In this document: positions 22,114 to 29,365 of the stretch, piece by piece | How the letters are laid out: every line of letters starts with the position of its first letter | How positions within the stretch are numbered: the stretch's first letter is position 1 | Source of the DNA: JAJTGZ01 sp964403525 | GTDB taxonomy: Bacteria > Planctomycetota > Phycisphaerae > Phycisphaerales > UBA1924 | Reading direction: 5' to 3' | Assembly (NCBI GenBank): GCA_964403525.1 | Contig: CAYOGE010000026.1 | Location: 1-47,250, forward strand | Length of the DNA stretch: 47,250 bases | Notes under the pieces: model-generated | Told to the model about the DNA's origin: nothing | Seen by the model: the letters and a program-made list of their open reading frames with translations, nothing else | Database searches by the model: none | Position numbers and translations under genes: made by a program

Positions 22114-23604
22114 ATGGCCGAGCGTGTCCGCATTACCGATGTCTCCCCCCGCGACGGGCTGCAGAACGAAGCCGGGGTCATCCCGACCGCTGAAAAGGTG
22201 CGACTGATCGAATTGCTGTGTGCCACGGGGGTGGATGAGGTCGAGGTCACCAGCTTTGTCTCGGCTAAGTGGGTGCCGCAACTCGGCGATGCCGCGGAGG
22301 TGTTCAAGGGAATCGCCGCTCTGGCTCCCCTCCCCGGAGGGGAGGGGCGGGGGGTGGGGTTCACGTTCGAGCCCGGACGCTTCAAATCACCACGCGCCGC
22401 CGCTCGCACGGGAGAGCTCTACCGCCGCGCCTTTGTTGAGTACACGGTCCCACCGCGCGACCGAAACGCTTACAGCCGCGCCAGCACGCTCCGCAGAACA
22501 CAGACCGGTCCGGAAGAGGTGGTTTGGAGCGTCCTTCGCGGTAAGCAGATCGGCGGCTTCAAGTTCCGTCGCCAGCACCCGTTCGGCCCTTACATCCTTG
22601 ACTTTTTCTGTGCAGAGTTCGGGCTCGCCGTCGAACTCGACGGCAGGACGCATTGCGGCGCCGAAGCGCGCGGTCAGGATGCTCAACGGACGGCGTTCCT
22701 TGAGTCGCACGGGCTCACAGTTGTCCGATTCTCGAACGATCAGGCGCTACAGAATCCTGAGGGTGTCGCTCGCACGCTGCAAACAGCGTGTGAGCGTCTG
22801 TATCGACACGGGAACGGCCGCGTGAATCCGGACCGTCACGAACCCCACCCCCGGCCCCTCCCCTCCGGGGAGGGGAGGACGCATCATCCCGCGCTTTCAG
22901 TGCTCGTTCCGAACGAGCGTGGGATGCAAGGGGCGCTCGACGTGCACGCCCGTACCGCCTTGATTGACAAGGTCTCGGTCTTCACGGCCGCATCCGAGGC
23001 CTTCTCCCAGCGTAACACCAACGCAACCATCGCGGAGACGCTCGATCGCTTCAAACCCGTTATCGCCGCGGCGAAGAGTGCTCCCGGCGGTCCGCTCCTC
23101 GTCCGCGGCTACATCTCGTGCGTCGTTGCCTGCCCGTTCGAGGGCCCGATCGCGCCCGGAACAGTCGCGGACATTGCCGCCCGGCTCGTTCAACTCGGCG
23201 TGGACGAGATCGACCTGGGCGACACGATCGGAGCCGGCACCCCCGAATCGGTCGTCGCCATGCTCGAAGCCGTCAAGCGGACCATCGGCACCGCTTGGTG
23301 GAACGCTGACAGGTTGACCCTCCACCTCCACGACACCTTCGGCCGCGCCGCCGAGTGCGTCGACGCCGCCCTCAAAGTCGGCATCCGCTCCTTCGACGGC
23401 TCCGTCGCCGGCCTGGGCGGCTGCCCGTACGCCAGCACCCCCGGCAAGCGTGCCCCTGGCAACATCGCAACCGAAACGCTCGTTGACACGATCGAACGGG
23501 CCGGCTTCACCACAAGCGTGAACCGCGAGAGGCTCGCCGAGGCCGCCGCCTACGCCCGCCAGATCGTCGCCAAGTCTCGCGCCGCCGCCGGAGGCCCCTC
23601 GTGA
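22114..23604 (+). CDS. mvaB: HMG-CoA lyase interrupted in frame by a DUF559 cassette
   Basis: This 496-residue protein is a hydroxymethylglutaryl-CoA lyase (family length about 300) with a 189-residue insertion at residues 71-259. The host parts are complete: N-terminal VSPRDGLQNE, EVTSFVSAKWVPQ, then after the insert SVLVPNERGM, the helix ASEAFSQRNTN, LHLHDTFGRA, and VAGLGGCPYA with the catalytic Cys. Removing the insert leaves 307 residues. The enzyme cleaves HMG-CoA to acetyl-CoA and acetoacetate, the last step of leucine breakdown. The insert falls between the second helix (AAEVFKGIA) and third strand of the TIM barrel. That is the face opposite the active site, so activity may survive. 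The next gene overlaps its stop (GTGA). Confidence 0.94.
   Translation: MAERVRITDVSPRDGLQNEAGVIPTAEKVRLIELLCATGVDEVEVTSFVSAKWVPQLGDAAEVFKGIAALAPLPGGEGRGVGFTFEPGRFKSPRAAARTGELYRRAFVEYTVPPRDRNAYSRASTLRRTQTGPEEVVWSVLRGKQIGGFKFRRQHPFGPYILDFFCAEFGLAVELDGRTHCGAEARGQDAQRTAFLESHGLTVVRFSNDQALQNPEGVARTLQTACERLYRHGNGRVNPDRHEPHPRPLPSGEGRTHHPALSVLVPNERGMQGALDVHARTALIDKVSVFTAASEAFSQRNTNATIAETLDRFKPVIAAAKSAPGGPLLVRGYISCVVACPFEGPIAPGTVADIAARLVQLGVDEIDLGDTIGAGTPESVVAMLEAVKRTIGTAWWNADRLTLHLHDTFGRAAECVDAALKVGIRSFDGSVAGLGGCPYASTPGKRAPGNIATETLVDTIERAGFTTSVNRERLAEAAAYARQIVAKSRAAAGGPS
22325..22362 (+). repeat. Left inverted repeat of the DUF559 cassette
   Basis: It begins with the hairpin CTCCCCTCC-CC-GGAGGGGAG and ends TGGGGTTC. 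It encodes LPGGEGRGVGF in the lyase frame. The purine run GGAGGGGAGG (22336-22345) is an ideal Shine-Dalgarno sequence 8 nt before an in-frame GTG at 22354. Confidence 0.92.
22840..22877 (-). repeat. Right inverted repeat of the DUF559 cassette
   Basis: This is the reverse complement of the left repeat except for one base. Read on the plus strand it encodes EPHPRPLPSGEG in the lyase frame, so the repeat is open in both directions in the frames used. Confidence 0.92.
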
Positions 23605-24365
23605 GCGACCCCATCCGCGGCGAGGTCTACACCCACGACGACGGGCCCGTCCGGCTGGTCATCATGAACCGGCCCGACCGCAAGAACGCGATGACGCCGT
23701 CGATGCTCGCCGCCATGCTGGCGGAGATCGAGCGCTGCGGCCGCGAAGGCAAGGCCCTCGTCGTCGCCGGCGATGGCGACACCTTCTGTGCCGGCTTCGA
23801 CATGAAGATGGTGCACGACGATTCGACCGTGCTGGCTCAGCTGCTTACGGGCCTCAGCAAGGTCATCAGGGCCATGAGGCGGCTCGACGCACCCGTCGTC
23901 GTCGCCGCCCACGGCGCAGCCGTCGCAGGCGGCTGTGCCCTCCTCGGCGGTGGCGACATCGCCGTCACCGATCAGGCCGCCAAGCTCGGCTACCCGGTGG
24001 TCAAGCTGGGCGTCTCGCCCGCGGTGAACGGCCCGACGCTCTCCAACCTCACCGGTTCCGGGCGCGCACGCGAGCGGATGCTCGACCCCGGTCTGATCGA
24101 CGGGCGCGAAGCACTGCGGATCGGGCTGGTACAGGTCTGCTGTGACATCCGCGAGGATGTCATCCCCAAGTGCGTCAAACTGGCGAAGCAGATGGCGGCC
24201 TTTGAGCGAACCGCCTGGGTCGCGACCAAGCGGCACCTCAACGAGGTCGACGGGTCCTTTGATGATGCGGCGTTCGAGCGGTCACTGGCCAAATCGATGG
24301 GGCTGGTGGGGAGTGAAGACCAGGTCCGCCGGGTCGCGGGGCTGTGGTCGGGGAGCAAGGCGTAG
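23601..24365 (+). CDS. Crotonase-family protein (enoyl-CoA hydratase/isomerase), first of a pair
   Basis: This 254-residue protein starts at GTG 23601, overlapping the lyase stop by 4 bp, so translation is probably coupled. The crotonase fold is clear: VIMNRPDRKNAMT, the first oxyanion-hole strand DTFCAGFDMKM and the second AHGAAVAGGCALLG, which stabilise the thioester enolate. The position of the first catalytic Glu (usually in a GxPE motif) is Val here (GYPVVKLGV), while the second Glu appears retained in ARERMLD. It may therefore be an isomerase, hydrolase or other crotonase rather than a classical hydratase. The assignment of the two Glu positions is by eye. Confidence 0.9.
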   Translation: MSDPIRGEVYTHDDGPVRLVIMNRPDRKNAMTPSMLAAMLAEIERCGREGKALVVAGDGDTFCAGFDMKMVHDDSTVLAQLLTGLSKVIRAMRRLDAPVVVAAHGAAVAGGCALLGGGDIAVTDQAAKLGYPVVKLGVSPAVNGPTLSNLTGSGRARERMLDPGLIDGREALRIGLVQVCCDIREDVIPKCVKLAKQMAAFERTAWVATKRHLNEVDGSFDDAAFERSLAKSMGLVGSEDQVRRVAGLWSGSKA

Positions 24366-24377
24366 ATTGACGGACAC

Positions 24378-24400
24378 GCAGAGTCCGCGGCGGACTCTGC
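24378..24400. repeat. Palindrome between the two crotonase genes
   Basis: GCAGAGTCCGC-G-GCGGACTCTGC is a perfect 11-bp inverted repeat with a single central base. No U-tract follows, so it is not a standard terminator. It could be a dispersed REP-like element or an mRNA-stabilising hairpin after the upstream stop codon. Confidence 0.8.
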
Positions 24401-24417
24401 GGCACCCTGAAAGGGGC

Positions 24418-24423
24418 TATATT
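24418..24423 (+). promoter_or_regulatory. -10 box placed for a leaderless transcript
   Basis: TATATT lies 6 nt before ATG 24430, so transcription would begin at the start codon. The gene could then be expressed independently of the upstream operon. Confidence 0.5.
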
Positions 24424-24429
24424 CGGCCC

Positions 24430-25203
24430 ATGCTCGTCACACTCAATGTTGAAGGCCGCGTCGCCACCCTCACAATCAACCGGCCCGACGCCCGCAACGC
24501 GATGTCGCTCGACCTGCTCGCCGACTTCCACAAGCAGCTCGACGCCCTCGCAGCGATGTACAAGGCCAACAGCCGCGGCGAGTACGAGGGGGCGCCGCCG
24601 ATCGTGTGCGTGGTGACCGGCGCAGGAAAGGGCTTCTGCGCGGGCATGGACCTCAAGCAGGTCCTCGGAATCGAGGGGGCCGCGCAGAAGCTGCTCCTGC
24701 AGCTTGGCGAAGTGTGTCACAAGCTCCGCATGCTGCCGTGCGTGACGGTCGCGGCCGTTAACGGCGCGGCGATCGGCGGAGGCTGCGGGATCGTCACCGT
24801 GTGCGACCTGGCCGTGACGTTCGCCGACAACAAGATGGGCTTCCCTGAGGTCGACCTTGGCATCTGCCCGGCGGTCATCAGCGCATGGCTCGTGCGCAGG
24901 ATCGGTGCCGGCCCGGCCCGCAAGGTTCTGCTGACCGGTGGGCTCCTCAGCGGCAAGCAGTGCCACGACCTGGGCATCGTCACCGAGTGCGTCCCGACTG
25001 TTGCCGGTTTGCCTGCCGCTGTGGAAGCGGTCGTCAAGCGGCTCGCGGGCGGCTCACTCAACGCGCTGGCAGCGACCAAGCAGTTGATGAACGAACTCGA
25101 CGGCTCGAACGACCTGGCTCAGGCCCGCAGGGCCGCCGAACTTTCTGCACGCGTGCTGAGCTCGCCCGATTCGCAGGCTTTGCTCAAGGCCAAGCTCGGA
25201 TAG
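24430..25203 (+). CDS. Crotonase-family enoyl-CoA hydratase/isomerase, second of a pair
   Basis: This 257-residue protein has crotonase motifs LTINRPDARNAMS, the first oxyanion strand GKGFCAGMDLKQ, and the second AVNGAAIGGGCGIVT. The first catalytic Glu is present (GFPEVDLGICP), but the second position appears to be Lys (ARKVLLTG), the reverse of the neighbouring paralog. Next to HMG-CoA lyase, a methylglutaconyl-CoA hydratase role in leucine breakdown is an obvious candidate, though the carboxylase that would supply the substrate is not in the window. The two proteins are only moderately similar, so this is not a recent duplication. Confidence 0.91.
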   Translation: MLVTLNVEGRVATLTINRPDARNAMSLDLLADFHKQLDALAAMYKANSRGEYEGAPPIVCVVTGAGKGFCAGMDLKQVLGIEGAAQKLLLQLGEVCHKLRMLPCVTVAAVNGAAIGGGCGIVTVCDLAVTFADNKMGFPEVDLGICPAVISAWLVRRIGAGPARKVLLTGGLLSGKQCHDLGIVTECVPTVAGLPAAVEAVVKRLAGGSLNALAATKQLMNELDGSNDLAQARRAAELSARVLSSPDSQALLKAKLG

Positions 25204-25320
25204 TCCGCTTGGTGCTGGTCTTGAGTATGAGACGGAGAAGCGACTCCGACAACGGCACCCCGCAAGGAAGGAGCAAGCCGGTCCCCTTCGATCCGGGCGG
25301 GATCTGACCGGAGCTTTTGC

Positions 25321-25326
25321 TAGACT
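25321..25326 (+). promoter_or_regulatory. -10 box close to the permease start codon
   Basis: TAGACT lies 7 nt before ATG 25334. The same hexamer precedes the gene starting at 22079 on the other strand. No Shine-Dalgarno sequence is seen. Confidence 0.45.
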
Positions 25327-25333
25327 TCACCCG

Positions 25334-26716
25334 ATGCGTCTGCTCAAGAAACTCGTTGTTGTGCAGGAGTTCGGCCTCGTCGCGGTCATCGGGCTGATGA
25401 TGGCAGGCCTGTGGTACTTCACCCCTGCGATCCCAAGACGCGAGCGGATCGACCTCACGCCCAACGACACTGCAACGGTCACGCCCGCGGGCATCGCCGT
25501 GACCCGTGAGAACGGCGCGAAGGAAACTTTCTCCGCCGCGAAGGGCTGGCGGCTCTTTGAACGCGGATCGATCCGCCGCCTCGAACGCAAGGAGCGGATC
25601 GAGTTGCCCAAGGGCGCAACGGTGACGGAAGTGCCCGAGATGTCGGTCACCGTCGGCGGTCCGTTTGCGCGGCAGACGCAGAACGGCTACCGCGTCAGCG
25701 GGGCCGGCGGGCTCGACGGTGACTATCCAGCGGGCGACGGTCACCACTGGCAGTCCTACGCCGAAGACGACGGAACCATCGTGCTCGAGCGCGATCCACA
25801 CGTTAACAAGTTCCTCAACGCCGACAACCTGATGATCGTCGCTACGAGCGCCTCGTTCTACGGCATCATGGCCGTCGGCCTCACCGCGATCATCGTCCTC
25901 GGGGGCATCGACCTGAGCGTCGGCGCGATCTATGCGCTCGCGTCGGTGATCGGCGCAACCATGCTGAAGAAAGCCAGTGGAGGCGGCGTTGACGGTGCTG
26001 GCGTTGGTACTGCAACTGCCCTGCTGATCGGCTTTGGCGTCTGCGGCCTGGTCGGCGCGCTCTGCGGCCTCATCAACGGGGCGGCGAGCGTCGGACTCCG
26101 GGTGCATCCTTTTATTATCACCCTCGGCGGCATGGGCGTTTACCGGGGCATCGCCTACCTGGTCTCAAAGGGCCAATCGATCAGCGACTTCCCGCAGGGA
26201 TTCGGCGGGTTTGTGAGGATGAACGTGCTCGGCGTTGAGCCGTTGCCCCTGCTCGCGATGCTCGCTGTCGGTGTTTGCGGGTCGCTGGTCTTCTCGCGAA
26301 CGGTCTTCGGCAGGCACGTCTTTGCCACCGGCGGCAACGAAGTCGCGGCCCGGTACGCCGGCATCGCGGTGGGTCGAACAAAGGTGGTGGTCTTTACAAT
26401 CGCAGGCCTGCTCGCCGGCGTTGCGGCGGCAATCGCGATCGGTAAGTACGGTGCCGCAAGCAGCCAGGACGGCAACGGGTATGAGCTTGAGGTGATCGCA
26501 GCGGCCGTCGTCGGGGGCGCCTCGCTCTCGGGCGGGCGCGGCTCGGCGCTTGGGGCGGTGCTGGGCGCGGTCGTCATCCAGTTGATCAACAACGGCTTTG
26601 AGGCCCTGGCAATCGACCAGGCCTACAAGCAGATCGTCATCGGCATGGCGATCGTTCTGGCCGTCGTCGTTGACCAGCTCAAGTCGCGGCTTTCGAGTGG
26701 GGCAGGGAAGCGTTAG
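25334..26716 (+). CDS. Sugar-type ABC transporter permease with an extra extracytoplasmic segment
   Basis: This 460-residue protein is an RbsC-like permease forming the membrane channel of a type I sugar importer. Residues about 156-460 carry the family core: NKFLNADNLMIVA, GLTAIIVLGGIDLSVGAIYA, the HPFIITLGGMGVYRGIAYL region, FATGGNEVAARYAGI (ATPase contact loop) and VVGGASLSGGRGS. TM1 is at about 13-30. Between TM1 and the core lies an extra segment of about 120 residues (33-155), rich in charged residues and beta-type patterns (TVTPAGIAVTREN; GATVTEVPEMSVTVGG). Family members normally have only a short loop there. The binding-protein gene follows 148 bp downstream. Confidence 0.92.
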   Translation: MRLLKKLVVVQEFGLVAVIGLMMAGLWYFTPAIPRRERIDLTPNDTATVTPAGIAVTRENGAKETFSAAKGWRLFERGSIRRLERKERIELPKGATVTEVPEMSVTVGGPFARQTQNGYRVSGAGGLDGDYPAGDGHHWQSYAEDDGTIVLERDPHVNKFLNADNLMIVATSASFYGIMAVGLTAIIVLGGIDLSVGAIYALASVIGATMLKKASGGGVDGAGVGTATALLIGFGVCGLVGALCGLINGAASVGLRVHPFIITLGGMGVYRGIAYLVSKGQSISDFPQGFGGFVRMNVLGVEPLPLLAMLAVGVCGSLVFSRTVFGRHVFATGGNEVAARYAGIAVGRTKVVVFTIAGLLAGVAAAIAIGKYGAASSQDGNGYELEVIAAAVVGGASLSGGRGSALGAVLGAVVIQLINNGFEALAIDQAYKQIVIGMAIVLAVVVDQLKSRLSSGAGKR

Positions 26717-26864
26717 GGGGTCACCCGCAGGGGTCGGCTGCGCACGGAGTTCTGTATGCTTGCCCGTCGGCTCTGCGTCCAACCGGCCGGGTCCGACGAA
26801 TGAGAATGAGTGCCCCGCTGTGGGTGCGCCTCGATCTGTTCAGAAACGTCTTCAGGAGCGGAGC

Positions 26865-27872
26865 ATGAAACTGCGTCTTAAGCAAGCAGCAGGGTTGATG
26901 GCGGCGGCAGCGGTCTTGGCCATCGCCGCCGTTGGGGTCGCCCAGGGTGGGGTCACACAGCCCAAGGGGAAGAAGAACTACACGATCGGCCTTGTCGCCA
27001 AGAGCCAGGACAACCCGGTCTTCATCGCCGCCAAGACGGGCGCCGAGGACGCGGCCAAGGAATTCGGCAAGAAGTACGGCGTCGAGATCAAAATCGATTG
27101 GCAGACACCGGTCAACGAAGACGCTCAGAAGCAGGCGGACCTGATCACCGGCCTGGCGGCACGCGGAGCCGACGGGATCTCCGTCAGCGCATCCGACGCG
27201 GCCAAGCTCAAGGGCGCGATCGACAGCGCAATCGACAAGGGCGTAGAGATCATGACGTTCGACAGCGACGTGCCCACCAGCCGGCGCTTCGCCTATTACG
27301 GCACCGACGACTTCTACGCTGGCAAGTGCCTCGCCGACGAGATCGTCAAGGCCATGGGCACCAAGGGCACAATCGCGATCCTGGCCGGCAACCAGAACGC
27401 ACCGAACCTCCAGTCGCGCGTGCGTGGGGTGAAAGAAACGCTCGCCAAGGACAATCCCGGCGTCAAGGTCAAAGACGTCTACTACCACAAAGAAACGCCG
27501 CAGGACGCAGTAAAGAAGATCCAGGAGGTCCAGGCCGCGAACCCCGATATCACCGGCTGGGTCTTCGTCGGCGGCTGGCCGCTCTACACGCAGAACGCGC
27601 TCGACAGCGTCCGCGGAAAGGCCAAGGTCGTGAGCCTCGACACGCTCGAGCCCACGCTGCCCTATGTGAAGAACGGCGATGTCGCCGTGCTGCTTGGCCA
27701 GAAGTATTACGGCTGGGGGCACGAGTCAGTGAAACTGCTCATGGAGAAGATCATGGAGGGCAAGTCGCCCAGCAACCCCCTGGTCAACGCCCCACTTGAC
27801 CGCGTAACCAAGGAGAACGCGGACGAGTACGCCAAGAACTGGGACAAGTGGCTCGGCCGCCCGGCCAAGTGA
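26865..27872 (+). CDS. Sugar-type ABC transporter substrate-binding protein
   Basis: This 335-residue periplasmic-binding protein belongs to the ribose/galactose (type I, Peripla_BP_4) family. ATG 26865 has AGGAG 6 bp upstream. The signal peptide (MKLRLKQAAGLMAAAAVLAI) ends near GVAQG and lacks a lipobox Cys. Lobe motifs: YTIGLVAKSQDNPVFIAAK, ADGISVSASDAAKL, IMTFDSDVP, then ILAGNQNAPNLQSRVRGVKE and ITGWVFVGGWPLY. The ligand is not predictable but the fold favours a sugar or similar small polar molecule. It would deliver ligand to the permease at 25334, powered by an ATPase, for which the gene at 12013 is the only candidate here. A strong terminator follows. Confidence 0.94.
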   Translation: MKLRLKQAAGLMAAAAVLAIAAVGVAQGGVTQPKGKKNYTIGLVAKSQDNPVFIAAKTGAEDAAKEFGKKYGVEIKIDWQTPVNEDAQKQADLITGLAARGADGISVSASDAAKLKGAIDSAIDKGVEIMTFDSDVPTSRRFAYYGTDDFYAGKCLADEIVKAMGTKGTIAILAGNQNAPNLQSRVRGVKETLAKDNPGVKVKDVYYHKETPQDAVKKIQEVQAANPDITGWVFVGGWPLYTQNALDSVRGKAKVVSLDTLEPTLPYVKNGDVAVLLGQKYYGWGHESVKLLMEKIMEGKSPSNPLVNAPLDRVTKENADEYAKNWDKWLGRPAK

Positions 27873-27897
27873 CCGCCTCAGCGAACAGCACAACAGC

Positions 27898-27923
27898 AAA
27901 GGCCCCGCCCGTGCGGGGCCTTT
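27898..27923. terminator. Bidirectional intrinsic terminator
   Basis: AAAGGCCCCGC-CCGT-GCGGGGCCTTT is a perfect 11-bp hairpin with A and T runs at its base, so it can act on both strands. It separates the binding-protein gene from the convergent aspartate kinase gene. Confidence 0.88.
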
Positions 27924-27951
27924 GCTTTGCACGCGCGGGCACAACCACGCT

Positions 27952-29304
27952 CTAGGCGCTCTGTTTCTGCGGTTCGGTCGGCTTGACCTCGGCCTCAAAG
28001 AGGAGCTTGGCCTGTGCCGCCTCGGCCGCGCCAGACTGCAGGCCGAACGCGCGGTGAATGCAACGCACCGCCCGCTCGCCGAACTTCTCGTTCACCACAC
28101 ACGAAATCCGGATCTCGCTCGTGGTGATGTTCTCCACGGTGATCTCCTCGGCGGCGAGCGCCTGGAACATTACCGCGGCAACGCCCGAGCTCGTCCGCAT
28201 GCCAGCGCCGACGGCCGAGACGGTGCAGAGCCCACCGTCGATCCGCAGCGCCTGCGCACCCAGCGCTGGCGCGATGGACTGAAGCACCGCGTTCACCTCC
28301 GGAAGGTCGGCCTTATCGAGCGTGAAGGTCAGGCCGATCGTGCCGGGGCCGTCGTCCTCCTGGATGATGTCATCCACAGGGATGTGCGCCTGCGCGATCG
28401 GCGTGAACACGGCGGACTGCACCCCAGGAACATTTTTCAGCCCGCGGATCGAAACCCGACCGACGCCCCGCTTCAGCACCACGCTCGATACGACCCGGCT
28501 TTCCATTGATAGATCCTCGGAAACCACCACGGTTCCACGCTGATTGTTGCCCGCCCGCTGGCTGTGCAGCACCCGCACCGGCACGCCGAACTTCTTGGCC
28601 AGTTCGACGGCCCGCGGATGAATCACCTGCGACCCAAGCGAAGCGGCCTCGAGCATCTCGTCGTAGTACACCGCGTCACGGATCCGCGCTTCGGGCACGA
28701 TGCGCGGGTCGGCCGTGAAGATGCCGTCGACATCCTTGTAAATCTCGCACTCCCCCCCGAACCGCGCCGCCAGCGCCACCGCTGTTGTGTCGCTCCCTCC
28801 GCGCCCGAGCGTTGTCGTGTCTCCACTGTCGTTGACGCCCTGGAAGCCCGCGACCACCGGCACCACGCCCTGGGCCAGCAGCGCCTCCAGCCGCGTCCCC
28901 TCGATGTGCTTGATGCTGGCTCGCCCGTGCACCGAGTCTGTTCGGATGCCCGCCTGCCCGCCGGTGATGCTCACCGCCGGCACGCCCATCGAGCGGAGCG
29001 TCATCGCCATCATGGAGATCGCGACCTGCTCGCCCGTTGCGAGCATCTGGTCCATCTCACGCTTGTCGGCCGCGCCGGAGCCGAGCGTCTGCGCCAGCGC
29101 GAGCAGATCGTCGGTGCCGTCGCCCATCGCGCTGACAACCACCATCGCGGCTCGCCCGCGTGCGCGTGCCTCCAGTGTGTGCCGGGCGCTCGCCCGCAGC
29201 TTCTCCGCGTCGGCGACGGACGACCCGCCGAACTTCTGGACAACGAGCGCGGCCGGTGCCGGCGTGCCCTCGGGGGCTGATGAGAGTGGGATGGTGGTTT
29301 GCAA
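27952..29304 (-). CDS. lysC: Aspartate kinase
   Basis: This 450-residue enzyme phosphorylates aspartate, the first step towards lysine, threonine and methionine. TTG 29304 is chosen because GGAGGAG lies 8 nt upstream; the frame is open 13 codons further, but without such a site. The kinase domain has VVQKFGGSSVAD, VVVSAMGDGTDDLL, ATGEQVAISMMA, VVAGFQGVN and GRGGSDTTAVALAA. The last about 170 residues form two ACT domains (VSIRGLKNVPGVQSAVF; SAVGAGMRTSSGVAAVMFQA; ISCVVNEKFGERAVRCIH), implying allosteric feedback by lysine and/or threonine. No lysine riboswitch could fit in the short space upstream. Confidence 0.95.
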   Translation of the reverse strand: MQTTIPLSSAPEGTPAPAALVVQKFGGSSVADAEKLRASARHTLEARARGRAAMVVVSAMGDGTDDLLALAQTLGSGAADKREMDQMLATGEQVAISMMAMTLRSMGVPAVSITGGQAGIRTDSVHGRASIKHIEGTRLEALLAQGVVPVVAGFQGVNDSGDTTTLGRGGSDTTAVALAARFGGECEIYKDVDGIFTADPRIVPEARIRDAVYYDEMLEAASLGSQVIHPRAVELAKKFGVPVRVLHSQRAGNNQRGTVVVSEDLSMESRVVSSVVLKRGVGRVSIRGLKNVPGVQSAVFTPIAQAHIPVDDIIQEDDGPGTIGLTFTLDKADLPEVNAVLQSIAPALGAQALRIDGGLCTVSAVGAGMRTSSGVAAVMFQALAAEEITVENITTSEIRISCVVNEKFGERAVRCIHRAFGLQSGAAEAAQAKLLFEAEVKPTEPQKQSA

Positions 29305-29365
29305 GGGTCGCGCTCCTCCATGAGCGGCGGTCAACAGGTTCAAGAAATTGCCAGCGAGGATAGGC

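Larger units (their letters stand above)
22325..22877 (+). mobile_element. DUF559 cassette bounded by 38-bp inverted repeats
   Basis: The two ends (22325-22362 and 22840-22877) are inverted copies with one mismatch in 38. Between them lies a DUF559 domain (PF04480, Vsr-like restriction-endonuclease fold), about residues 121-230 of the fusion. Visible family motifs are LRRTQTGPEEVVWSVLR, FKFRRQHPFGPY, and ILDFFCAEFGLAVELDGRTH with Asp163, Glu174, Asp176 and His180, followed by FLESHGLTVVRFSNDQAL. The cassette has no stop codon in the host frame and has inserted so that host, repeat, nuclease domain, repeat and host are read as one protein. No transposase is present. Mobility is inferred from inverted termini, an intact host on both sides, and the solitary repeat in ileS. 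Confidence 0.8.
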
